Shown piece after piece: positions 13,303 to 19,674 of a DNA stretch of 21,516 nucleotides. Positions within the stretch are counted from its first letter, which is position 1. The number at the start of each line of letters is the position of its first letter. Under the pieces are notes generated by a model that did no database searches, was not told the DNA's origin, and saw only the letters and a program-made list of their open reading frames with translations. Where the stretch lies: positions 1 through 21,516 of IMG/VR virus record IMGVR_UViG_3300038465_000205, one strand, 5' to 3'. The DNA is from a virus. A program made the position numbers and the translations under genes.

Positions 13303-14682
13303 GTGGCTTCAGGCTTGGCTTTGATTTCAGGAACTCCGGGCTCATCTTTGGTTTTGGGCTTTTTCGGGAAAGAGTCGGTACACCGTAGAAACGCTGAAGC
13401 ACTATTAGAAGATTTCATCCGGGCTTACCATCGGAATAACAAGGGTGCCAAGGTTCGTTTTATCTTGGCGATCCCTGACGAGGGATTTACCGACACCCTA
13501 GAAGAACTCGCCGATTACGCCATTACGTCTGATTATCAAATCGGACTAGTCGGCCATCCTTCAGCTTTTGAAGACCCACGTGTTCAGCAGTATGTCGAGC
13601 AGGCTCGCGGATCTTTATGTGAGCTTTCCAAGCAAAACTCTCTAGCCCAAGGCATGGTCAACTTCCTTGGTGCTTATAAGTCTTTTTCTGATGTGAAGCT
13701 CATTCTCCTCGCTAATCCCGCAGAGGATGATTTGGCGTATATTGCGGTCGAAGTGGCGATGGGGAAAGATATTTCGGTACGCTCGCTCCTCAACGGCCTC
13801 GATATGGTTACAGTTACCCCACCCGAAAACGAAGAACAGGAGCAAATCCACATGGCCCCACGCCCCATTGAAGAAGAAGAGGAACTCGAAGAGGAGATCG
13901 AGGACGAAGAGGACGAGGAGATCGAGGACGAAGAGGAACCCGAGGACGAGGAGTTTGAGTCCGCAGAAGTAGATGAAGACGAGGACGAAGACGCCGAGGT
14001 CGAGGAAGAGGACGAAGAGGCAGACGAGGAAGAGGACGAAGAAGAGGTCGAAGAAGAGGACGCCGACGTCGAAGAGGCAGAAGAGGAAGAGTACGACGAG
14101 GAAGACGTCGAAGAGGCCGAAGAGGAAGAGGTCGAAGAGGAGGACCTCGACGAGGAAGTTCCCGAAGAGGAAGAAGAAGTCGACGACGACGAAGACGTCG
14201 AGGAAGAAGAGGAAGAAGAAGTGCCACCAGTGAAGAAGGCCCCGGCAGCAAAGAAGGCGGCGCCCACGATTAAGCGCCCTCCGGCCATGACGCAGCACGC
14301 TCTCACAGAGCTGGCCAACCGTGACAAGCAAGCGTTTTACACTCTCGCTCGCAAATACAAGTACCAGGGCAAGACGATCCGCCCCGGCCGCGGCATGAAG
14401 GTCTCCATGATGGTGAACCGGATCCTCGAAGCTGCGGGCAAGCCCGTTCCACCTCCGGCCCCGAGAGTGGCAAAGAAGACCCCGGCGAAGAAGGTGGCGG
14501 CAACGAAGAAGGCAGCGCCTGCACGGGCCGCAGCACCGGTCAAGAAGGCGGGGAAGGTGGCAGCGGCCAAGAAGCCCGCTCGGACGGCCCCAGCACCGGC
14601 TGCGGGGTCCTCGACGACGCAGCTGCGCAGGGCGGCAATCAAGGCCGCACGCGTGTTCCTTGAGTACGCTGAAGCGCTTTAA
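13303..14682 (+). CDS. Charge-block protein: alpha/beta domain, acidic region, H1-like basic tail
   Basis: A 459-residue protein with a GTG start preceded by GGGAGAGG and AGGGA. Residues 1-172 look like one alpha/beta (Rossmann-like) domain ('LALISGTPGSSLVLGFFG', 'VRFILAIPDEG', 'VKLILLANPAEDDLAYIAVE') of a family I cannot name. Residues 188-310 contain no Lys or Arg and are mostly Glu/Asp. A Lys-rich hinge (311-324) leads to a small helical domain (325-380, with 'IRPGRGMKVSMMVNRILEAAG'). Next comes a Lys/Ala/Pro tail (381-435) like histone H1 or actinobacterial HU tails, and then a final amphipathic helix. A role in DNA or nucleoid binding, DNA mimicry or condensate formation is possible. Function is unknown. 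It has its own promoter and leader, separate from the tail and replication operons. Confidence 0.85.
   Translation: MASGLALISGTPGSSLVLGFFGKESVHRRNAEALLEDFIRAYHRNNKGAKVRFILAIPDEGFTDTLEELADYAITSDYQIGLVGHPSAFEDPRVQQYVEQARGSLCELSKQNSLAQGMVNFLGAYKSFSDVKLILLANPAEDDLAYIAVEVAMGKDISVRSLLNGLDMVTVTPPENEEQEQIHMAPRPIEEEEELEEEIEDEEDEEIEDEEEPEDEEFESAEVDEDEDEDAEVEEEDEEADEEEDEEEVEEEDADVEEAEEEEYDEEDVEEAEEEEVEEEDLDEEVPEEEEEVDDDEDVEEEEEEEVPPVKKAPAAKKAAPTIKRPPAMTQHALTELANRDKQAFYTLARKYKYQGKTIRPGRGMKVSMMVNRILEAAGKPVPPPAPRVAKKTPAKKVAATKKAAPARAAAPVKKAGKVAAAKKPARTAPAPAAGSSTTQLRRAAIKAARVFLEYAEAL
13867..14221 (+). repeat. Purine-rich low-complexity tract coding for Glu/Asp runs
   Basis: About 355 bases of imperfect GAAGAGGAC-type units, almost free of T on the + strand. 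The tract encodes the acidic block of the gene at 13303. It is prone to slippage and length variation, although mixed GAA/GAG/GAC codon use suggests that selection acts on protein charge and not on the DNA repeat. Confidence 0.8.
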
Positions 14683-14756
14683 CTGACCGCTGTTCACCGC
14701 TGCTCATAGCAGAGCCGCTGGGGCCTGGCAAACCCGCGAGCGGCGCCACAAACGGC

Positions 14757-14785
14757 TTGCACTCATCCATCACCCACACTACGGT
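14757..14785 (+). promoter_or_regulatory. Possible promoter of the replication operon
   Basis: TTGCAC at 14757-14762 and TACGGT at 14780-14785 are spaced by 17 bases. Each keeps three of the key consensus bases (TTG; TA...T). It is the best candidate in the 206-base gap before the loader gene, but weaker than the promoters at 13118 and 19599. Confidence 0.35.
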
Positions 14786-14789
14786 TTGG

Positions 14790-14825
14790 CCCTCTCCGGT
14801 ATGGCCGGTGGGACTCCTCAGAGGG
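14790..14825 (+). promoter_or_regulatory. Inverted repeat that could mask a ribosome-binding site
   Basis: CCCTCT (14790-14795) is complementary to AGAGGG (14820-14825), and two CCGG palindromes (14796-14799 and 14805-14808) could form a small inner stem. The right arm is part of GAGGGAGAA, the Shine-Dalgarno sequence of the 18-codon ORF at 14833. If transcription starts near 14792, part of the left arm would be missing from the RNA. Confidence 0.3.
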
Positions 14826-14832
14826 AGAACAG

Positions 14833-14889
14833 ATGGAACCGTGCCCTGGTACATTCGTGGCTTTTTACGCCCAAAAGTCGGTTTTCTAA
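14833..14889 (+). CDS. 18-codon leader ORF coupled to the helicase-loader gene
   Basis: The ATG at 14833 lies seven bases after a strong GAGGGAG (14821-14827). It opens the peptide MEPCPGTFVAFYAQKSVF, ending in TAA at 14887-14889, whose last base starts the loader ATG (TAATG). The loader ATG has no ribosome-binding site of its own ('gtcggttttcta'), so its translation would depend on ribosomes finishing this small frame. The same TAATG coupling joins many other genes here. The peptide may have no function of its own. This reading also explains why the longer upstream extension of the loader frame, from a TTG at 14757, is unlikely. Confidence 0.5.
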   Translation: MEPCPGTFVAFYAQKSVF

Positions 14890-15539
14890 TGACCGACGTC
14901 CTCTTGTCCTCGACGAACATTCCAGCCTCATTCAGTGACACGCTCTTCAGGGATTACGACGTAAAGCGCCGCCCAGGGGCGAAGAGTATCCTCCGCAAGA
15001 TCGATGCATGGGATCCGACAGTGAGTAAACCCGGACTGTTACTCCAGGGCATTCCCGGCGTCGGAAAGACAATGCTCGCCTCGGCCCTTCTCAATGAGTA
15101 TCATGAAGGCTACGGGCTCGCTGGATGGACCGCCGACAACATACCGAGTGCCGCTCTCTTGGCCCTCCTTCAAGAGAAGTGCCCTGTCTATTTTATTCAG
15201 CTTGCCGAACTGATCAATCTCAACATCCGGCGCTTCCGACTGGCGGCCGATATCGATAAAGGGATTCGAGACCCTCAGGAGTATCTCGATCTCGATCATC
15301 TTCTCGAAGATCTCAAACACCGCGTGAAGGTCCTTGTAATCGACGACGTCGGCAAAGAGCACCACACCAACAGTGGCTTTGCACAAGACGAGTTCGATCT
15401 TCTCGTCCGCACACGTCACAACGCCGGGTTCACGACGATCTATACAACGAACATTCCATTACGAAGGTGGGGGGACGAATACTCCGAATCGATGCAGTCT
15501 CTTATTGAGCGGTCGTCCTTGGTTCTTGATTTCCCCTAG
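14889..15539 (+). CDS. DnaC/IstB-like AAA+ helicase loader
   Basis: A 216-residue ATPase. It has Walker A 'GIPGVGKT' (54-61), Walker B 'VLVIDDVG' (148-155), sensor-1 'IYTTN' (184-188) and an arginine 'IERSS' (R208) near the end, the layout of DnaC/DnaI-type proteins. These load the replicative helicase onto phage DNA by using ATP to open the DnaB ring. No N-terminal zinc finger is present, and the N-terminal ~30 residues are the likely helicase-contact region. The start at 14889 is chosen because the preceding 18-codon ORF ends in TAATG there. An in-frame TTG at 14757 would add an unconvincing 44 residues. It is first in the replication operon, three genes ahead of the primase. Confidence 0.75.
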   Translation: MTDVLLSSTNIPASFSDTLFRDYDVKRRPGAKSILRKIDAWDPTVSKPGLLLQGIPGVGKTMLASALLNEYHEGYGLAGWTADNIPSAALLALLQEKCPVYFIQLAELINLNIRRFRLAADIDKGIRDPQEYLDLDHLLEDLKHRVKVLVIDDVGKEHHTNSGFAQDEFDLLVRTRHNAGFTTIYTTNIPLRRWGDEYSESMQSLIERSSLVLDFP

Positions 15540-15542
15540 CCC

Positions 15543-15965
15543 ATGGAGAAAGGGGAACTAGGCATTGCGGAACGACCGGCGATAGCTTTTGTCTTTGAAG
15601 GCCTCATCGCCGAGCTTTCGCACCAGCGGCGGGAACAGGTTGCTTTGAAAGCGCACAAATGGGACATCGCTCTTGATCAGTGGGTGTTCGATTTCAAGGT
15701 GCGTTTATACATTCAAACGCTCATTGATCGCTTCGAGGTCCCTATCGAGGTGCTCACCTGGCGGCCGATCGGATTTGCTGAGGCCCTCTATGAGCGGCTC
15801 TGGTATTACGACGTCAACGTAAGGTCGGTAAAGAGCACCACCTATCAAATCGCTTCGCAGGACATCGCTACAGACCCGTACTTTCGAATGGTCTATGACG
15901 CTGATCCGGCACACCGTTTCGGGTACGGCTTCAAGTGTCGCGAGTTTAATCTGGGGCAGTATTAA
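15543..15965 (+). CDS. Protein of unknown function between helicase loader and helicase
   Basis: A 140-residue protein, ATG at 15543, ending in TAATG with the helicase gene. I do not recognise its family. The general plan recalls small phage HAD-like proteins: an N-terminal strand ('AIAFVFEGL'), a middle 'PIEVLTWRP' strand and a C-terminal 'FRMVYDADPAHRFGYGFKCREF'. The nucleophile Asp of a working HAD phosphatase is not present in the N-terminal strand, so if related it would be degenerate. Close packing between the loader and the helicase suggests a role in replication. Confidence 0.7.
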   Translation: MEKGELGIAERPAIAFVFEGLIAELSHQRREQVALKAHKWDIALDQWVFDFKVRLYIQTLIDRFEVPIEVLTWRPIGFAEALYERLWYYDVNVRSVKSTTYQIASQDIATDPYFRMVYDADPAHRFGYGFKCREFNLGQY

Positions 15966-17197
15966 TGGCTGATCTTGGCCGAGCACTCATTTCGAAGATC
16001 CTGCTCGAAGATGACCTTGCTTCGGCAGTCGAATCTGGAGTGCGTCATGACTGGTTCGAAGAGCCTGAGCACGCCAAGGCGTACAAGTGGCTTACTGAGT
16101 ATTTCAGTCGCTATAGCGTCGTGCCCACGCCGAGGGCTTTGCGCACACAGTTCCCCAACTACAAGATCATCAAGGTCCCCGAGCCCTATGCTTATTACAC
16201 CGACAAGTTCAGGGAACTGCATGAGCGGGCCATAATCTTTGACGCCATCAGCGGCGCTCATGACGCTCTCGAAGAGGACGATCCAAAGAAGGCCCAGAAG
16301 TTCCTCTCCGAAGGGCTGCTACGGATTGGTAAAGAGGTTGGGCATCTCAGCGACGAGAACCTCACCAGTAAGCTGCGCACGCGTTATGACGATTACGAAG
16401 AGTCGCGCAAACATGCCGGGGAGATTACGGGTATAGCAACTGGGTTCTACACCCTCGATCTCTCTTCGGGCGGTTATCATCCCCAGCAGTTCATTCTCTT
16501 TGGCGGCGCTCCCAAGCAGTGCAAGAGTTACATGCTGATGAAATCGGCGATCGCTGCCCACGATCAAGGTAAAAGGGTGCTCTTCATCTCTTTTGAAATG
16601 TCGGTAAAAGAGCAGAGAGTGCGCCATGACGGTATACGCTGTGGGCTCAACTCTGAGCACCTCATGCACGGCACTCTCGAAGACTGGGAGATGACCAAGC
16701 TCAAGAGAGGTTTTCGAGCATTACAGAACACCGAGCCCTTTATGATTTCGGCTGACATCTCGGCCACTACCACGGCCTCAGGCTTAGCGGCCAAGATCGA
16801 TCAGCACGATCCTGACATTGTCTTTGTGGACGGGGTCTATCTCATGGAAAGTGAGACGGGCGTCGAGACGGGCACGACGCAGGCCTACACCTCCGTTTCC
16901 CGGGCCCTCAAGAGGCTGGCTCAGCGCACTGAAATCCCGGTTGTCGGGACCGTTCAATCCCTCCTCGGTAAGATGAAGGACGGGAACGTCACCATGAGCA
17001 GTTTGGGCTGGACGAGCGCTTGGGCCCAAGACGCCGACGTAATCCTCGGCGTGGAGAAAGTAACTGGTACCCCCAATCTGCGGGTGCGTGTGGTCGGCGG
17101 CCGGAGTATTTCTGACTGTGAGATGTCGATCGCTTGTGACTGGGAAGAGTCCCGGTTCGAAGAGGTGGCATTTGATGAGGACGATGAAGACGACTAA
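15965..17197 (+). CDS. DnaB-like replicative helicase
   Basis: A 410-residue protein. Residues 1-125 are a helical DnaB-type N-terminal domain ('ALISKILLEDDLASAVESGV', 'AKAYKWLTEYFSRYSVVPT'). A linker leads to the RecA-like motor: 'GIATGFYTLDLSSGGYHPQQ', Walker A at 181-188, 'VLFISFEMS' with the catalytic E211, Walker B 'DIVFVDG' (D289), and 'VVGTVQS' with Q331. 'VRVVGGRSISDCEMSI' is in the arginine-finger region. The Walker A is G-A-P-K-Q-C-K-S, with Cys in place of the usual Gly before Lys. The C-terminus is acidic ('DEDDEDD'). It would unwind the fork, fed by the loader upstream and coupled to the primase downstream. It starts in TAATG and its end overlaps the primase gene by 23 bases. Confidence 0.85.
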   Translation: MADLGRALISKILLEDDLASAVESGVRHDWFEEPEHAKAYKWLTEYFSRYSVVPTPRALRTQFPNYKIIKVPEPYAYYTDKFRELHERAIIFDAISGAHDALEEDDPKKAQKFLSEGLLRIGKEVGHLSDENLTSKLRTRYDDYEESRKHAGEITGIATGFYTLDLSSGGYHPQQFILFGGAPKQCKSYMLMKSAIAAHDQGKRVLFISFEMSVKEQRVRHDGIRCGLNSEHLMHGTLEDWEMTKLKRGFRALQNTEPFMISADISATTTASGLAAKIDQHDPDIVFVDGVYLMESETGVETGTTQAYTSVSRALKRLAQRTEIPVVGTVQSLLGKMKDGNVTMSSLGWTSAWAQDADVILGVEKVTGTPNLRVRVVGGRSISDCEMSIACDWEESRFEEVAFDEDDEDD

Positions 17198-18041
17198 CCC
17201 CGAAACTGTCCTGGCACAGCTCGGGATTAAGACTGTTGGTCAGGGCCAGCGCGAGATTGCGGCCCACTGCCCATTTCACACTGACCGGCACCCGTCGTTC
17301 TCGATGAACGCTCAGACAGGCCTGTGGATCTGTTATCAGTGCTCGGCCAGCGGCACGCTCCCCATGCTGGTGGAAATGGTTGGGGGTAAAGGGGAGAGCC
17401 CTCAGATGATGCTGCGGGAGCTTCGACGCAGTGCTCAGCGTAAGAAGCTAAAGCCTGAACCTGAGCCTCAACCTGAACCTGAGGTTGACCCTTTTGTAAT
17501 CTTCGCCAAGTACGAGGCATTTGGTCGGCCGCCAGGCTGGGCCCTCGACGAGCGCAGGATCACCAAAGAGATCGCCAAGCGTTACGGGGTGCGCTGGGGC
17601 CAGGGCTGGGTAATACCGATTTGGTCGCCGGAGCCAATGCCAGCATTGTGGGGGTGGCAGTTCAAGCGACTTGATTACGTCTCGAACTATCCAAAGGCTG
17701 TAAAGAAATCGACCACCCTGTTCGGCTATCGTGAGCTAGAGAGCGACACGGTGGTGCTCGTTGAGTCTCCTCTCGATGTCTTACGACTGGCGGCGGTAGG
17801 TGTGGCGGCGGTGGCTGCTTACGGGGCCTACGTCTCTAATGCTCAGGTGACCCTTTTAGTTGAGTACGCCGACCATGTAATCTTGGCCCTGGACAACGAC
17901 AAGGCTGGAGTAGAGCAGACCCAAAAGCTCTTCCCGAAACTGTGTCGGCGCCTCCCGACCACTAGGGTGGTCTACCCTGAGGGCATTAAGGACCCAGGAG
18001 ACATGACGGACAAGCAGGCAAGGAAACTCATTGACTTTTAA
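17175..18041 (+). CDS. DnaG-like primase (CHC2 zinc finger + TOPRIM)
   Basis: The start is taken at the ATG at 17175, with GAGGTGG at 17162-17168 as ribosome-binding site, giving 289 residues. The ATG at 17184 is an alternative. An N-terminal zinc site is C32-x2-H35...C53-x2-C56 ('CPFHTDRHPSF', 'WICYQC'), as in CHC2 primases. A linker of Pro-Glu repeats follows. The TOPRIM part has 'VVLVESPLDVLRL' (E197), 'ILALDNDKAG' (D240, D242) and 'DPGD' near 273-276. The enzyme makes RNA primers at the fork. At under 300 residues it is much shorter than bacterial DnaG (about 600) and lacks the C-terminal helicase-binding domain. It overlaps the helicase gene upstream and the SNF2 gene downstream. Confidence 0.8.
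   Translation: MRTMKTTNPETVLAQLGIKTVGQGQREIAAHCPFHTDRHPSFSMNAQTGLWICYQCSASGTLPMLVEMVGGKGESPQMMLRELRRSAQRKKLKPEPEPQPEPEVDPFVIFAKYEAFGRPPGWALDERRITKEIAKRYGVRWGQGWVIPIWSPEPMPALWGWQFKRLDYVSNYPKAVKKSTTLFGYRELESDTVVLVESPLDVLRLAAVGVAAVAAYGAYVSNAQVTLLVEYADHVILALDNDKAGVEQTQKLFPKLCRRLPTTRVVYPEGIKDPGDMTDKQARKLIDF
17454..17483 (+). repeat. Five tandem 6-bp repeats coding for a Pro-Glu linker
   Basis: Five units of CCTGA(A/G), one changed to CCTCAA, encode PEPEPQPEPE between the zinc finger and the catalytic part of the primase. Repeats of this kind give stiff, extended linkers and vary in copy number between related phages. Confidence 0.75.
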
Positions 18042-19581
18042 GGGACAGTTGCGGCCTTTTCAAGAAGAGGCGGTCGAGATGATGCTCGACCGTAAACACC
18101 TTCTACTCGCCCACGACATGGGCCTCGGGAAGACCGTCTCTTCCATTGCAGCCTGCGAGCAGCTAATCGATACCGGGGAAGCGGAGAGTATCTTGGTCAT
18201 TGCCCCGGCATCTATCAAATGGCAATGGCTGCACCAAATAAAGAAGTTCACTGACGGTGGTCTGGTCAAGGTAATCGAGGGCAATAAGAACGAGCGCACT
18301 GCCCAGTACCGCGCTGTTAATCGCGGTGATTACGAATATGTCATCATGAACTACGAGCAGGTCGTGAACGACTGGGATATCGTGCGCCATCTCATTTTTG
18401 ATGTGGTGATTTGCGACGAGGTGGTGGCGATTAAGAGCCCTGGGGCAAAGCGCACCCGCCACGTCCGGCGCCTTCGGACCCCCTATCGCTTTGGCCTTAG
18501 CGGCCAGCCAATCGAGAATAAACCCGAAGAATTATTTTCGATTATGTGCTGGGTCGACAAGGACGTTCTTGGGAGTCCCGAGGTTTTCGACAAACTGTTT
18601 GTGGTCCGCGACCGGAGAACGGGGAGGGTAAAGCTCTATAAGAACCTCCCCATGCTGCGCGAGCGCATGGGCGATGCCATGCACCGTAAGACCCGCCATG
18701 AGGTGGCCGATCAGATGCCCTCCGTCGTCGAGCAGTCTTATCTCGTCGATTTCGATCCGGCGACAAAGAAGACTTACAAGTACGTGGCCCGGGAACTTAT
18801 TGATCTGATCAGGACGTCGCAGACCTACGGCAGCTTCAATCTGTTCGATCACTATGCCGGGGTAAACGGTGAAGGTGATGTACAGGGTAAGATCATGGCC
18901 CGCCTCATGGCGCTGCGTATGTTGTGCGACCATCCGGGGCTCCTCGATTATTCGGCCGACCACTTTGAAGATCCCGATGCCAAGGCCGGATCTGCTTACA
19001 TTGCCGAGCTGCGAACGGCGGGACTCTTTACCCGGCTCAAGTCTGCACCTAAGGCTGACGTTACGATTGAGTGGATTAACGAGATCCTCGACGCTGATCC
19101 GCGTAACAAGATCGTTCTCTTCAGTTTCTTCAAACCAATGCTGGCCATCCTTGCCGATCGCCTTAAGGTCGGCCATGAGATGTTTACCGGCGACTACTCG
19201 GTGCGCGAACGTGACGCCGCCGTCCAGCGCTTCACAAAGTTGAAGAGCTGTAGGGTGCTCCTTTCATCTGACGCTGGCGGTATTGGGCTCGACCTTCCGG
19301 CGGCGAACTATTTGATCTCCTATGATCAGCCCTGGAGTAGTGGAAAGTTCCAGCAGCGCAAGAGCCGCATTATCCGCATCAGTTCCAAATGGCCTGAGGT
19401 GACAGTGCTCACCATGATGATGCGCTACTCGATCGAAGAGCGCATGGCCGACATGCTTGAGGAGAAAGCGGCCGTCGCCTCGGCCTGGATTGACGGCAAG
19501 GGAGTGGACAAGCATGGGAGGTTCACTTTGACCCTCGACAGCCTTGCCGATTACCTCGAAGACTCTCTATTAGACCTCTGA
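18031..19581 (+). CDS. SNF2-family DNA helicase/translocase
   Basis: A 516-residue superfamily 2 ATPase. It starts at a TTG (18031) with AAGGA at 18019-18023, overlapping the primase stop by 11 bases. Motif I is 'HDMGLGKT' (28-35), Ia 'VIAPASIKWQW', II 'ICDEVV' (D129-E130, with V-V instead of A-H), III 'FGLSGQP' (usual form L-T-G-T-P), and V/VI 'SSDAGGIGLDLPAANYLI' and 'QQRKSRIIRIS'. It lacks a nuclease or extra chromatin domain, and its length suits phage SNF2 proteins. Likely roles are replication-fork remodelling, recombination or clearing host proteins from DNA. It is the last gene of the replication operon; a promoter follows at once. Confidence 0.85.
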   Translation: MTFKGQLRPFQEEAVEMMLDRKHLLLAHDMGLGKTVSSIAACEQLIDTGEAESILVIAPASIKWQWLHQIKKFTDGGLVKVIEGNKNERTAQYRAVNRGDYEYVIMNYEQVVNDWDIVRHLIFDVVICDEVVAIKSPGAKRTRHVRRLRTPYRFGLSGQPIENKPEELFSIMCWVDKDVLGSPEVFDKLFVVRDRRTGRVKLYKNLPMLRERMGDAMHRKTRHEVADQMPSVVEQSYLVDFDPATKKTYKYVARELIDLIRTSQTYGSFNLFDHYAGVNGEGDVQGKIMARLMALRMLCDHPGLLDYSADHFEDPDAKAGSAYIAELRTAGLFTRLKSAPKADVTIEWINEILDADPRNKIVLFSFFKPMLAILADRLKVGHEMFTGDYSVRERDAAVQRFTKLKSCRVLLSSDAGGIGLDLPAANYLISYDQPWSSGKFQQRKSRIIRISSKWPEVTVLTMMMRYSIEERMADMLEEKAAVASAWIDGKGVDKHGRFTLTLDSLADYLEDSLLDL

Positions 19582-19617
19582 CCTCGTATTTCGAATGCTT
19601 GACACACCCGAGGTCTA
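19571..19617 (+). promoter_or_regulatory. Operator-like inverted and direct repeats around a promoter
   Basis: TAGACCTC (19571-19578) and GAGGTCTA (19610-19617) are perfect inverted copies flanking the -35 box. GACCTC occurs twice in direct orientation (19573-19578, 19580-19585), and TCTAG twice (19614-19618, 19621-19625), the second touching the -10 box. The left arm lies across the SNF2 stop codon. The layout suggests binding sites for a regulator. Confidence 0.4.
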
Positions 19618-19628
19618 GCATCTAGATT
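19599..19628 (+). promoter_or_regulatory. Strong sigma70-type promoter
   Basis: A consensus TTGACA at 19599-19604 and TAGATT at 19623-19628 are separated by 18 bases. Transcription would start near 19635, about 40 bases before the ATG at 19675. It is the best promoter match in the window and would drive the block of small genes. Confidence 0.65.
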
Positions 19629-19674
19629 GCGAGCCGGATATACCGGATTCAGTAATCAACCGAAAGGGATCACA

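Noticed and set aside
13674-14327. Minus-strand Ser-rich frame (217 codons)
   Set aside because: The Ser runs are an artefact of the reverse complement of GAAGAGGAC repeats; the plus-strand gene has a start signal and recognisable domains.
13642-14697. Long open frame on the minus strand (351 codons) opposite the charge-block gene
   Set aside because: It is the mirror of the purine-rich Glu/Asp codons (giving Leu/Phe/Val runs), with no ribosome site; a minus-strand gene would be the only one in the window.
14757-14888. 44-residue N-terminal extension of the helicase loader from a TTG
   Set aside because: No ribosome site, Pro/Trp-rich sequence unlike loader N-termini, and it would run through the possible promoter; the ATG at 14889 is coupled to an upstream mini-ORF.
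14683-14888. Possible replication origin in the gap before the replication operon
   Set aside because: No iterated repeats or A+T-rich unwinding stretch is visible; the hairpins and the mini-ORF explain the sequence better.
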